From positions 100,869 through 164,868 of the forward strand of contig NZ_BFAQ01000044.1 in the NCBI RefSeq assembly GCF_002933855.1: 64,000 nucleotides of DNA, written 5' to 3'. Of this stretch, positions 24,398 to 34,071 are shown one piece after another. Position numbers and translations under genes: made by a program. Source of the DNA: Vibrio penaeicida (lineage in GTDB: Bacteria > Pseudomonadota > Gammaproteobacteria > Enterobacterales > Vibrionaceae). The notes under the pieces were generated by a model. It searched no databases. It had not been told where the DNA came from and saw only the letters and a list, made by a program, of their open reading frames with translations. The number at the start of each line of letters is the position of its first letter. The stretch's first letter is position 1.

Positions 24398-26875
24398 ATG
24401 CAACCATGCTCTTACCTGTCGCGCGGACAAAATCTCATGGGTAGCACACCTTTAGTGGACTCAGGTATACTTCTTCAGTATCTGTATAGCCCATTTACAA
24501 AGGCACAAAGTTTGACCGTTCAAGATGGATTTGTTTTAACAAGACAAGCACGTGATGTGTCTGGAAAGGCGCAAGTCGATTTATGGCTAAATACAGATAC
24601 TGGTCCCGTTCATGTTGTCATCCCCAACCAGAAGCCTGTCTTTTTTATTGAGACTGAACAGAGCATATTAGCCTCCGACCTAATCAGCGATGCTCATATT
24701 GAACATCAAATTAAGCCATTGCCACTCAAAACATTCGACCAAATACCCACATCTGGCGTTTACTTTTCTTCTATCAAAAATGCCAATGCCGCTTCTCAAA
24801 TTCTTGCTAGTAATGAGCTGATTACGTACGAATCGGATGTACGACTTGCTGACCGATACCTCATGGAGCGCTTCATACAAGGTAGTATTCAGTTTCAAGG
24901 GAAATTAGTACCGAAGCGAGATCACAACCAATACCTGAGTGCTCAGTGTAAAAACGGCACCTATCACCCTACTCTGACTCAAGTATCGCTCGATCTAGAA
25001 TGCAGCGAGAAAGGCATTCTCTATTCCGTTGGATTGGACAGTGTCATGGATAGCCGTGTAATCATGATTGGAACGCCCGAACCCTGTGACACTGCGGTTC
25101 AATGGGTAGAAAATGAATTTCAGCTTCTGCAAGCTATGTGTGAATGGTTTACCCAATTTGATCCAGACATCATTGTTGGTTGGAGTGTCATCGATTTTGA
25201 TTTTCGATTACTGCATAAACGTTGTGAATGGCACAACCTCCCATTAAGAATCGGGCGCGGTGGGCAAACGGCACATTTCCGTCAATCGAATACCACAAAC
25301 CAAAGCTTCATCCGCATACCCGGTCGCGTCGTTCTCGATGGAATCGACACTCTAAAAACGGCAACGTATCACTTTCGTTCTTGGTCGTTAGAGTCCGTAT
25401 CACAAGAATTGCTTGGAGAAGGGAAAGACATTCATAACGTCCATGATCGTATGGATGAAATCAACAGAATGTTTAGAGAAGATAAGCCGTCGCTAGCCAA
25501 ATACAATTTGCAAGACTGTAAGCTGGTTAATCGAATTTTTGAACATACCCATTTGCTCGAATTCGCTATAGAACGCTCAAAACTAACGGGTGTCGAGCTA
25601 GATAGGGTTGGCGGTTCGGTAGCAGCGTTTACCAACTTATACTTACCTCGACTTCATCGTGCTAACTATACAGCCCCAAACCTTCAGGCAGAGAATTGGC
25701 TCGCAAGCCCTGGCGGTTATGTCATGGACTCGGTTCCAGGACTATACGACTCTGTACTCGTTCTCGATTTCAAAAGTCTATACCCTTCCATTATTCGTAG
25801 CTTTCTTATCGACCCATTGGGATTAATTGAAGGGCTTAAACTCGATATTGGTAATACTCAAGATTCCGCCGTTGAAGGGTTTCGCGGTGGGCAGTTTCAT
25901 CGTGAAAAACACTTTTTACCTAAAATGATCGAACAGCTATGGGCGGCAAGAGACGTAGCAAAAAAGAATAATGAGAAAGCATTCTCGCAAGCCATTAAAA
26001 TTATTATGAACTCCTTTTACGGAGTGCTCGGTTCTTCTGGCTGTCGTTTTTTTGATACACGTCTTGCTTCCTCTATCACTATGCGCGGTCATGAGATCAT
26101 GAAGCAAACTCGTACCCTAATTGAAGAAAAAGGTTACCAAGTTATCTATGGTGACACAGACTCCACATTTGTAGCCTTAAACAAACCGCACTCTCAAAAA
26201 GATGCCGACGTCATTGGGCATACTCTCGTTAACCATATTAATGAATGGTGGACATCTCATCTCACGTCAGAATTCGGTGTAACCTCTCATTTAGAACTGG
26301 AATACGAAACGCATTATCGGAAATTCTTGATGCCCACGATTCGGGGGTCGGAAGCCGGATCCAAAAAACGTTATGCTGGTTTGATTGGTGAGGGGCTCGA
26401 CGAGAAAATCATCTTCAAAGGTCTAGAAAGTGCCAGAACCGACTGGACGCCACTTTCTCAAGAATTCCAGCAAACCTTGTACGATATGGTGTTCCATGAC
26501 AAGGATCCGGAAGATTACATTCGTGAGTACGTTGAAAAAACTCAAAATGGATCGTTCGACCATCAACTTGTTTACCAAAAAAGATTGCGTCGAAAACTGG
26601 CGGATTATCAAAAAAACATTCCTCCTCAAGTTCGAGCTGCACGGTTAGCCGATGAAAAAAACGCTGCCCTTGGTCGACCACTGCAATATCAAAACAAAGG
26701 TAGAATTGAATACGTCATTACATTGAATGGTCCTGAGCCAAACGAGTATTTACAAAGCCCTATCGACTATCAGCACTACATAGACAAGCAGCTAAAACCT
26801 GTAGCAGACGCTATTCTCCCATTTATTGGTTTAGACTTTGAAAGCATGAATGCGCCGCAGCTTGGACTTTTCTAG
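24398..26875 (+). CDS. polB: DNA polymerase II (family B)
   Basis: An 825-residue family-B polymerase with proofreading. Exonuclease motifs: SLDLECSEKG, IIVGWSVIDFD and YNLQDC. Polymerase motifs: A DFKSLYPSIIRSF, B KIIMNSFYGVLGS, C YGDTDST, all intact, and the conserved C-terminus PQLGLF. The enzyme restarts replication and bypasses damage. The domain homologous to the E. coli N-terminus starts near residue 40 (QDGFVLTRQARD), so about 35 extra residues precede it; ATG 24398 or the ATG 42 bases later (MGSTPL) are both possible starts and no strong ribosome site settles it. Confidence 0.95.
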   Translation: MQPCSYLSRGQNLMGSTPLVDSGILLQYLYSPFTKAQSLTVQDGFVLTRQARDVSGKAQVDLWLNTDTGPVHVVIPNQKPVFFIETEQSILASDLISDAHIEHQIKPLPLKTFDQIPTSGVYFSSIKNANAASQILASNELITYESDVRLADRYLMERFIQGSIQFQGKLVPKRDHNQYLSAQCKNGTYHPTLTQVSLDLECSEKGILYSVGLDSVMDSRVIMIGTPEPCDTAVQWVENEFQLLQAMCEWFTQFDPDIIVGWSVIDFDFRLLHKRCEWHNLPLRIGRGGQTAHFRQSNTTNQSFIRIPGRVVLDGIDTLKTATYHFRSWSLESVSQELLGEGKDIHNVHDRMDEINRMFREDKPSLAKYNLQDCKLVNRIFEHTHLLEFAIERSKLTGVELDRVGGSVAAFTNLYLPRLHRANYTAPNLQAENWLASPGGYVMDSVPGLYDSVLVLDFKSLYPSIIRSFLIDPLGLIEGLKLDIGNTQDSAVEGFRGGQFHREKHFLPKMIEQLWAARDVAKKNNEKAFSQAIKIIMNSFYGVLGSSGCRFFDTRLASSITMRGHEIMKQTRTLIEEKGYQVIYGDTDSTFVALNKPHSQKDADVIGHTLVNHINEWWTSHLTSEFGVTSHLELEYETHYRKFLMPTIRGSEAGSKKRYAGLIGEGLDEKIIFKGLESARTDWTPLSQEFQQTLYDMVFHDKDPEDYIREYVEKTQNGSFDHQLVYQKRLRRKLADYQKNIPPQVRAARLADEKNAALGRPLQYQNKGRIEYVITLNGPEPNEYLQSPIDYQHYIDKQLKPVADAILPFIGLDFESMNAPQLGLF

Positions 26876-26929
26876 GGGCCAGCCTCAAAAGAGCTATAGC
26901 CATAAGAGTGCGAAAGCCAAAAAATACAA

Positions 26930-26962
26930 GTAGAAGAGCCAGACAATGTCTGGCTCTTCTAC
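26930..26962. terminator. Convergent terminator hairpin between polB and the chemoreceptor gene
   Basis: GTAGAAGAGCCAGAC (26930-26944) and its perfect complement (26948-26962) make a 15-bp stem with a 3-base loop. On the minus strand a T-rich stretch follows after a short gap, so it suits the chemoreceptor gene best. Confidence 0.8.
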
Positions 26963-27001
26963 ACTTAATCGAAAAACTAACTCAGCGTAAATGCGTTAAA
27001 A

Positions 27002-29599
27002 TTAAGCACCTACTTTAAACTGTGCCACCAGCGTTTTCAGCTTATCAGTTTGAGAAGACAAATCTCTCGCCGAAGACGCCGCTTGATTCGCTTGGCTGTT
27101 GGCATTTTTAGACACTTCGGAAACCGTTTCAACGCTTTCACGTACTGCTGCACTTGCATTGGCTTGTTCTTCCGACGCCGCCGCGATGCTGTCTATCATC
27201 GTGGCAACCGCTTCGGCACCTGCAACAATATCTTCTAAGCTTGTTCCTGCTTTACCTGCCAGTTCCACCCCTTCTTCAACATGGCTTGTGCCAGCATTCA
27301 TTCTGTCAACTGCTAGCTTAGTTTCACTTTGAATTGCTTCGATTGAGCCTGCAATTTCTTCCGTCGCTGTCGTGGTTCTATCAGCCAACGTTCTCACTTC
27401 ATCCGCAACCACAGCAAAACCTCGCCCTGCTTCGCCTGCACGTGCCGCCTCGATAGCCGCATTCAAAGCAAGCAAGTTGGTTTGCTCGGCAATGTCATTG
27501 ATTACGTTAATAATATCGCCAATTTCGGAACCGCGTTTACCCAATTCAGCCACGCTTTTCGAAGACGCCATTACCGCTTCGTTAATGGAGCTCATACCCT
27601 GTATGGTATTTCGAACAATATCACCACCTGAATTTGCGGTAACCCCAGCTTCTTTTGCGCTGCTTGTTGCGTCAGTCGATTGCTTAGCGACTTCGGCAAC
27701 GCTTTGCATCATTTCATCGATCGACGTTGAAATATGTTCCACTTGTTCAGCTTGAAGGTCGAGGTCTCGTGCCATTTGCTCACTTGTCTGCGCAATTTCA
27801 TGCGTCCCTTCAGCCACTTGATTTGTCGTTGAAAGGACTTCTTGCATGGCTTGTTTGGTTTTAGAAACCGCTTGATTGAAGTTTTCTGACATTTTGCCCA
27901 ACTCATCTTGAGAGTCCACGGCAATATTCACGGTTAAATCCCCACCTGCAAGTTTACGCAACCCGTTTGCGACCTCCTCAACAGGTTGAACAATGTTTCT
28001 TAGCACAACCCAAGATACGACCCCACCAATAAGCACCGCTGCCAACGTACCGATGACAATTGTGTATGTCGTATTTGCTGTCGCTGTTTCTGCGGCTGCT
28101 TGTCTTTGAATCATCAAACTTTCTTCTATTTGAATAAACTCAGCAATTTGCCCTCTAAACTTATCAAAATAGACTTTGCCGCGAGCCTCTCCAACCAACT
28201 TCGCAATGTCATTCATTGTTTTGGCATCACCAATTCGAGAGCGAAGCGCAATTGCGGGCTCGGTGACATTCAACCTCCACTCTGAAATCGTTGTTCTGAT
28301 TTCTTCAAGCAATTTAACTTGTGCCGGGTTATCTCTCACCGTTTTCTTTTGTAAATCTATGCCTTTGTTGAAATTCTGAAAACCCTGCTCATAGGGTGCT
28401 AAGAATTCCACCTTTCCGGCTAATAGATAGCCGCGCATACCTGTTTCCATATCCACGGCTGCTGCTTGAATATCGAGTGCTTGCTCTATAACCGTGTGAG
28501 TATGCTCTACCCATTTAGCCGATTCATTCAACTCATTAATCGCCGTATTCATTCCTTCGAAACTTTGTGCTGATTCTTTGCTTCTTTCGATAATGAGCTT
28601 TTCTTCCTCGGCAATAATCTCGCCAATTTGCGCTCGGAATTTATCAAAATATTGCTTGCCTCGCGCTTGCCCGACCAAATTGGCAATGTAATCCATTGAT
28701 AGCGCCCCAGAGACCACTCGCTTTCTATCTGCAATGGCGGGCTCTGTGATATTCTCATTCCAGCTTCTGATGTTTTTTTCAATAGCACTGATTCTGGAAA
28801 CTTGTATTGGGTTATCGCTTACCTTTTCTTTCAGTGCTTTACTGATGTCGAAAAAGCGACTTTTCCCACTGTTGTACGGTTCTAAAAATTCAGTTTTTCC
28901 TGCAAGCAAGTACCCGCGCATCCCTGTTTCCATATCAACGGCAGCAGCGGTAAGGTCTAAGGAAAGTCGAATCACCTCATGGGTGTGGTTCACCCATGAA
29001 TTGTTTGTTTCTAAATCTGAAATGGTTTGATAGGCATTGGCTGAAACCTCTCGTGTCGATTCTTGTCGTGCCTGCAACAACTTATTTTCACGGCTGATAA
29101 AGGTAGCAATTTGTTCTCTAAACTTGTCGAAAAATACCTTGCCTCTCGCTTCTCCAACCAAGTCGGCCATGTCATCCATCGTTTTGGCACTGCCAATATC
29201 CCGACGTAGTGATATAGCCGGTTCTGTCACATTGGAAATCCACCCATTGATGTTGCTTTGTATCTCGGAAAGGCGTTGAACCTGCGCAGGGTTGTCACTA
29301 ACGGTTTGTTGCAATTCAGAAACTAAATTGCCGAAGCGAGTTCGTCCATTAACATAGGGCTCTAAAAATGCTTCCTGACCCGCAAGCAGAAAACCTCGCA
29401 TCCCGGTTTCCATATCCACCGCAGCCCCTTCAATTTTCATGGCTTGCTGTATGACTTTATGCGTGTGGTCCACCATATGACCTGATTCATCTTGGTTATT
29501 TGAACTATTAAGTGCAACAACAGAAAGAAAAACCAGCAACACAAGTGGGATACCTGTACCCAGCGATATTTTCCAAGTAAGTGGTAAGTTCTTAAACAT
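27002..29599 (-). CDS. Methyl-accepting chemotaxis protein with three tandem CHASE3-like modules
   Basis: An 865-residue chemoreceptor. TM1 spans about residues 10-30 and TM2 about 512-534, leaving a periplasmic region of about 480 residues, roughly three times that of ordinary receptors. It contains three copies of a 160-residue unit, each with VDMETGMRG(F/Y)LLAG (at 61, 221 and 382), SDNP/RDNP, (V/I)TEPAI and a (V)GxARGKxxFDKFRxQI. This pattern is CHASE3-like. HAMP follows (about 535-585) and the methyl-accepting signalling domain with the conserved tip EQTNLLALNAAIEAARAGE. No C-terminal CheR-binding pentapeptide. A ligand cannot be predicted. Single gene, minus strand. Confidence 0.93.
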   Translation of the reverse strand: MFKNLPLTWKISLGTGIPLVLLVFLSVVALNSSNNQDESGHMVDHTHKVIQQAMKIEGAAVDMETGMRGFLLAGQEAFLEPYVNGRTRFGNLVSELQQTVSDNPAQVQRLSEIQSNINGWISNVTEPAISLRRDIGSAKTMDDMADLVGEARGKVFFDKFREQIATFISRENKLLQARQESTREVSANAYQTISDLETNNSWVNHTHEVIRLSLDLTAAAVDMETGMRGYLLAGKTEFLEPYNSGKSRFFDISKALKEKVSDNPIQVSRISAIEKNIRSWNENITEPAIADRKRVVSGALSMDYIANLVGQARGKQYFDKFRAQIGEIIAEEEKLIIERSKESAQSFEGMNTAINELNESAKWVEHTHTVIEQALDIQAAAVDMETGMRGYLLAGKVEFLAPYEQGFQNFNKGIDLQKKTVRDNPAQVKLLEEIRTTISEWRLNVTEPAIALRSRIGDAKTMNDIAKLVGEARGKVYFDKFRGQIAEFIQIEESLMIQRQAAAETATANTTYTIVIGTLAAVLIGGVVSWVVLRNIVQPVEEVANGLRKLAGGDLTVNIAVDSQDELGKMSENFNQAVSKTKQAMQEVLSTTNQVAEGTHEIAQTSEQMARDLDLQAEQVEHISTSIDEMMQSVAEVAKQSTDATSSAKEAGVTANSGGDIVRNTIQGMSSINEAVMASSKSVAELGKRGSEIGDIINVINDIAEQTNLLALNAAIEAARAGEAGRGFAVVADEVRTLADRTTTATEEIAGSIEAIQSETKLAVDRMNAGTSHVEEGVELAGKAGTSLEDIVAGAEAVATMIDSIAAASEEQANASAAVRESVETVSEVSKNANSQANQAASSARDLSSQTDKLKTLVAQFKVGA

Positions 29600-30066
29600 A
29601 ATGAATCCTTAGCCTTGCCGTTGAGCGCTTCGCAGATGTTGTTTTATCAATAAGGTGATGTAGCAACTGCCCTATGCCTGTTAATAGTCGTTGAAATAAT
29701 CCATGCAAACACTATGGGCAATTGAGCTACCCAATAAAGATATAGACCATGAATCGTGTTTTAGACAATGCTTAAGTGGCTTAATTAAGCTGTCATCTGA
29801 CCACTAAAGATTGATGTATCAGCTAACTTGCTGAGCTCAATGTAATAGAAACAAAATCGACTTTCCGTTAGCCATCATTTTTTTTAATCCTGAAGACAAA
29901 AATGTTTGTATGACGCGTGGAATATTCCTTGTTACATTCGCCACCACTGAGTACCCAAGAGGACAATCATTCTCCTCTACTCAGATTAGTTAGCCGTACT
30001 ATAAAGGTCTACCGACTAAGTACATCGCTTCATGGCTGTTCCCAGCCCTTACATTAAGTAATCGAA
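29600..30066. other. 467-base intergenic region (divergent)
   Basis: Holds promoters for the chemoreceptor gene and the rimK cluster. The only structure seen is an imperfect hairpin at about 29947-29987 (CTGAGT...AGAGGA paired with TCCTCT...ACTCAG with a bulge). No gene seen. Confidence 0.55.
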
Positions 30067-30507
30067 ATGAATAAGAAGATCATCGTAGGGTGGCGAGAAG
30101 TGCTGAGCCTACCTGAGCTTCGCCTAGATCGTATCAAAGCGAAAATAGACACAGGTGCGCGGACTTCATGCTTGCACGCATATAAGTTGGAAACGTTCAT
30201 TCAGAACAGCACGCTTTGGGTACGATTTTGGATGCACCCAGTGCAAGGCAACACGGAGCTTAGCCAGGTTTGTGAAGCCAAAGTCATCGATGAACGGATT
30301 GTACGGGATTCTGGCGGCCATGAAGAGAAACGATACGTCGTGGAAACTCTACTTTCACTTGGTGGGAAGCAATGGCCCATCGAAATTACATTAACAAACA
30401 GAGAAAACATGCGATTCAGAATGTTGCTCGGCAGAACTGCCATGCAAGACCGAATCATTGTTGACCCAACCGAATCATTTTTAGTGCCACTTGAGGAGAA
30501 AAAATAG
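30067..30507 (+). CDS. Retropepsin-like/ATP-dependent zinc protease family protein (RimB-like)
   Basis: A 146-residue protein with the family pattern GWREVLSLPEL...IKAKIDTGARTSCLHA, where DTGA is the aspartic-protease-like motif, and MRFRMLLGRTAMQDRIIVDP near the C-terminus. The family was first named ATP-dependent zinc protease because it neighbours rimK; the fold is retropepsin-like. It overlaps rimK by one base (TAGTG). In Pseudomonas a related protein stimulates RimK and removes its products; the same here is inference. Confidence 0.85.
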   Translation: MNKKIIVGWREVLSLPELRLDRIKAKIDTGARTSCLHAYKLETFIQNSTLWVRFWMHPVQGNTELSQVCEAKVIDERIVRDSGGHEEKRYVVETLLSLGGKQWPIEITLTNRENMRFRMLLGRTAMQDRIIVDPTESFLVPLEEKK

Positions 30508-31412
30508 TGAAAATTGGCATCCTTTCTCGTAACGCGTCTTTGTACTCTACTCGCCGTTTAATTGAGGCGGCAAAGGAGCGTGGTCATGAAGTTAAGGTTA
30601 TTGATGCCCTGCGTTGTTACATGAATATCAACTCAGATAAGCCTGAAGTGCACTTTAAAGGTGAGGAACTGACTGGGTTCGACGCTGTTATCCCAAGAAT
30701 AGGCGCATCTGTAACGTTTTACGGTACAGCAGTGTTGCGCCAATTCGAAATGATGGGTGTGTTTCCTGTAAACGAGTCAGTGGCAATTACTCGCTCACGC
30801 GACAAGTTACGCTCGCTGCAGCTGCTTTCTCGCAAAGGCATTGGTATGCCTGTAACGGGTTTTGCAAGCAAGCCCGATGACGTAAAAGATTTATTAGACA
30901 TGGTGGGCGGTGCGCCTGTTGTGATCAAACTGCTTGAAGGAACTCAAGGTATTGGTGTGGTTTTGGCAGAAACCAAAAAAGCAGCGGAAAGTGTTATCGA
31001 AGCTTTTATGGGGCTGAAAGCCAACATCATGGTTCAAGAGTTTGTAAAGGAAGCTGGCGGTGCAGACATCCGTTGCTTTGTCATCGGTGACAAAGTGATC
31101 GCGGCTATGAAGCGTCAAGGCGCTGAAGGTGAATTTCGCTCTAACTTGCATCGTGGGGGAACGGCATCGTTGGTGAAGATCACCCCTGAAGAACGTAAAA
31201 CAGCCGTCGCAGCGGCTAAAGCGATGGGCTTAAATGTTGCAGGTGTAGATTTGCTGCGCTCTGAGCGTGGCCCTTTAGTAATGGAAGTTAACTCGTCTCC
31301 TGGTCTTGAAGGCATTGAAAAAGCAACAGGCAAAGACGTGGCTGGAATGATCATTGATTTCATTGAAAAAAATGCAGCAATTAAAGGAACCAAGACACGT
31401 GGCAAAGGCTAA
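30507..31412 (+). CDS. rimK: RimK: ribosomal protein S6-L-glutamate ligase (ATP-grasp)
   Basis: A 301-residue ATP-grasp ligase adding glutamates to the C-terminus of ribosomal protein S6. Visible: N-terminal MKIGILSRNASLYSTRRL, ATP-grasp segments VIKLLEGTQGIGV and MVQEFVKEAGGADIRCFVIGDKVIAAMKR, and the metal site MEVNSSPGLEGIE. The start is GTG at 30507, sharing a base with the stop of the preceding gene. It overlaps the next gene by 14 bases, so the three genes are tightly coupled. Confidence 0.96.
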   Translation: MKIGILSRNASLYSTRRLIEAAKERGHEVKVIDALRCYMNINSDKPEVHFKGEELTGFDAVIPRIGASVTFYGTAVLRQFEMMGVFPVNESVAITRSRDKLRSLQLLSRKGIGMPVTGFASKPDDVKDLLDMVGGAPVVIKLLEGTQGIGVVLAETKKAAESVIEAFMGLKANIMVQEFVKEAGGADIRCFVIGDKVIAAMKRQGAEGEFRSNLHRGGTASLVKITPEERKTAVAAAKAMGLNVAGVDLLRSERGPLVMEVNSSPGLEGIEKATGKDVAGMIIDFIEKNAAIKGTKTRGKG

Positions 31413-32460
31413 AAGAAATCAGAGCTTTGAATTGCTCAATCACATTACGGAACCAGGTGAACGATCCACGTTTGAACTGGAAGCGGCGAAACTGTATACC
31501 CATTCACCGCTCTCGATTCAAATAGAGGTGATCAATGGTAAATACGCGGGTCCCGTTATGATGGTGAATGCTGCTATCCATGGTGATGAGCTCAATGGTG
31601 TAGAAATGGTGCGCCAGCTATCGAAGACGATAGATCCCGCTAAACTCAAAGGCACGGTAATCGCTGTGCCTATTGTGAACGTATTCGGGTTTATTCATAA
31701 GTCTCGCTATTTGCCTGATCGCCGTGACTTGAATCGCTGTTTTCCGGGTTCAGAAAAAGGGTCGCTCGCTTCTAGAATGGCGTATTCGTTCTTTAGTAAG
31801 GTGGCGACTCGCTGCGATATCATTTTGGATCTTCACACGGGTGCCATACACAGAACCAATTTACCTCAAATTAGAGCGAACTTGGACAATGAAGAAACGC
31901 TAAGGCTTGCTAAAGCGTTTAATACACCCGTTGTTGTCGATGCAGCACTGCGCGATGGCTCGCTTCGTAGTGAAGCGGAGCGGCTTGGTATTCCAACTTT
32001 AACTTACGAGGCTGGCGAAGCGCTCCGATTTGAGCCTATATCTATCAGCGCAGGTTTGCTTGGTATAAAGCGAGTTATGCAAGCAGCAGGCATGTTAAGA
32101 GAAAGCCGGAAGAAATACTCAGAGCCTGTGATTGCGAAATCAACAAACTGGATCAGAGCGAATAGCGATGGCATGTTACGCACAGTTGTTACTTTGGGTG
32201 AAAAAGTAGCGAAAGATCAGGTACTGGCATACATAAGTTCGCCTCTTGGTGATACAGAAACATGCATCATTGCCCCCAAAGAAGGCATTGTTATCGGGCA
32301 ACAAACCTTACCATTAGTCAATGAAGGTGATGCCGTATTCCATCTTGCGTTCTTTACTCAAGATACTGAATTAGTTGAACAAGCTGTTGAAAGTTACATT
32401 GACGAAATAAGCGATGTTGAAAGCGATATCATCACAACGGGTCAGTTAGCGTTAACTTGA
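31399..32460 (+). CDS. Succinylglutamate desuccinylase/aspartoacylase family zinc protein
   Basis: A 353-residue M14-related zinc amidohydrolase. Zinc-binding AAIHGDELNG (His, Glu) and later His in DLHTGAIHRTNLPQ; substrate Arg pattern DLNRCFPG; a C-terminal lipoyl-like beta domain (LGEKVAKDQVLAYISSP). GTG 31399 with AAAGGA ten bases upstream is my start; an ATG 45 bases earlier lies deep in rimK and is less likely. Family members hydrolyse N-acyl amino acids or peptide-like bonds, here perhaps a glutamate-linked product of RimK, which is inference. Ends the operon. Confidence 0.85.
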   Translation: MAKAKRNQSFELLNHITEPGERSTFELEAAKLYTHSPLSIQIEVINGKYAGPVMMVNAAIHGDELNGVEMVRQLSKTIDPAKLKGTVIAVPIVNVFGFIHKSRYLPDRRDLNRCFPGSEKGSLASRMAYSFFSKVATRCDIILDLHTGAIHRTNLPQIRANLDNEETLRLAKAFNTPVVVDAALRDGSLRSEAERLGIPTLTYEAGEALRFEPISISAGLLGIKRVMQAAGMLRESRKKYSEPVIAKSTNWIRANSDGMLRTVVTLGEKVAKDQVLAYISSPLGDTETCIIAPKEGIVIGQQTLPLVNEGDAVFHLAFFTQDTELVEQAVESYIDEISDVESDIITTGQLALT

Positions 32461-32494
32461 GATTTAACACACTTCCAGATAGGCCTTAATTATG

Positions 32495-32524
32495 ATACCC
32501 AGTCAATATGACTGGGTATTTTTT
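32495..32524 (+). terminator. Terminator of the rimK operon
   Basis: ATACCCAGTCA (32495-32505) pairs with TGACTGGGTAT (32509-32519) and is followed by six T. Confidence 0.92.
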
Positions 32525-32633
32525 GGCTCTAGCTCCCGATCTAAACCATTGCTCTGCCTCTAACTTTGAATATACGCAAACTCAAAATTACAATTATAGT
32601 TAACATATTAATAACAATTACAGTGAGTAATGT

Positions 32634-34004
32634 ATGCTTTCTATATTCGATATCTTCAAAATAGGTGTAGGACCATCTAGCTCGCACACAAATGGTCCTA
32701 TGATTGCGGGTTATCAATTTGGTCAGAAGTTGATACCGGTTTTACACAAGATATCTCGAATACAAGTTGACCTGTTTGGTTCTCTTTCTCTCACGGGAGT
32801 TGGGCATCACACAGACAGAGCGGTATTGTTGGGTTTAATGGGAAATGAACCTTCTAATATCAACATTTCTGACGCAAACCAGCTACTCGTAGAATGCTCG
32901 AAAAAGAACAAGCTCTTGCTTTGCGGCAAGCACTCTATCAAGTTTATTCGAGATGAAGATCTCCTGTTTCATAAAAGCGCTTTACCCCTCCATGAGAATG
33001 GCATGTCCATTACCGCGTACGATATTGATAATAACGAATGTACCAAAGAAACGTATTACTCTATTGGTGGTGGATTCATCGCCACAGAAGCGCAATTAAA
33101 TAACCCCAACAGCGACGAAAAGCATGACGTCCCCTACCCTTTTTCGAGTGCAGAAGAATTATTAACCCAAGCGGAGAAAAATGGCTTAAGTCTTGGTGGG
33201 CTGATACAAAAAAATGAGCTGGCATATCGCTCCGAAGTCGATTTAGAAAATAAAGCTGAACAAATCTGGGAAGTAATGAGCCAGTGCATGGATAAAGGTT
33301 TTGAAACCGAGGGAATATTGGATGGCGGGCTCAACGTAACCCGACGTGCCCCTGCGTTGCTCAAAAAGCTGGAAGCCAATGCGTCGATAGAAACGGATCC
33401 AATGGAAGTCATGGACTGGATAAACCTATTCGCTTTCGCCGTCAGTGAAGAGAACGCAGCTGGCGGACAAGTGGTGACTTCCCCTACCAACGGTGCGGCT
33501 GGTGTTATACCGGCCGTATTAATGTATTACCACCAATTTTTGCGCCCATTAGACAATAAGCAGATCCGAGACTTTTTAGCCGTTTCTGGCGCAATTGGTA
33601 TGCTCTACAAAATGAACGCTTCCATCTCCGGTGCCGAGGTCGGCTGCCAAGGCGAGATAGGCGTCTCATCTTCTATGGCGGCCGCTGGATTAACAGCCCT
33701 AAGAGGTGGCAGTAATGAACAAATTTGCATTGCAGCAGAAATTGCAATGGAACATTCTCTAGGAATGACCTGCGACCCAATTGGAGGGCTCGTTCAAGTT
33801 CCCTGTATTGAAAGAAACGCTATGGGTGCGGTTAAAGCGATCAACGCGTCCAGAATGGCACTCAAACGAACCAGTAAATGTTTAATATCTTTGGATAAAG
33901 TTATCGATACCATGTACCGCACTGGTAAAGATATGAATAAAAAATACCGCGAAACATCACTGGGTGGTCTGGCGATGATTCATCTCGCGCCCCCGTGTGA
34001 ATAA
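32634..34004 (+). CDS. sdaA: L-serine ammonia-lyase, iron-sulfur dependent, single chain
   Basis: A 456-residue enzyme deaminating L-serine to pyruvate and ammonia. The N-terminal beta domain starts SIFDIFKIGVGPSSSHTNGPM, the catalytic domain has SPTNGAAGVIPAVLMYY and the Fe-S cysteines in GAEVGCQGE and MTCDPIGGLVQVPCIERN, as in E. coli SdaA/SdaB. The SD sequence is weak. Single gene following the rimK terminator; no serine transporter is next to it. Confidence 0.96.
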   Translation: MLSIFDIFKIGVGPSSSHTNGPMIAGYQFGQKLIPVLHKISRIQVDLFGSLSLTGVGHHTDRAVLLGLMGNEPSNINISDANQLLVECSKKNKLLLCGKHSIKFIRDEDLLFHKSALPLHENGMSITAYDIDNNECTKETYYSIGGGFIATEAQLNNPNSDEKHDVPYPFSSAEELLTQAEKNGLSLGGLIQKNELAYRSEVDLENKAEQIWEVMSQCMDKGFETEGILDGGLNVTRRAPALLKKLEANASIETDPMEVMDWINLFAFAVSEENAAGGQVVTSPTNGAAGVIPAVLMYYHQFLRPLDNKQIRDFLAVSGAIGMLYKMNASISGAEVGCQGEIGVSSSMAAAGLTALRGGSNEQICIAAEIAMEHSLGMTCDPIGGLVQVPCIERNAMGAVKAINASRMALKRTSKCLISLDKVIDTMYRTGKDMNKKYRETSLGGLAMIHLAPPCE

Positions 34005-34071
34005 CGAAATTCGGGTAACTAAGATGGATTCGGTTAGCTGGTAGCGAAACAACACACGAAAACGAATGGCG

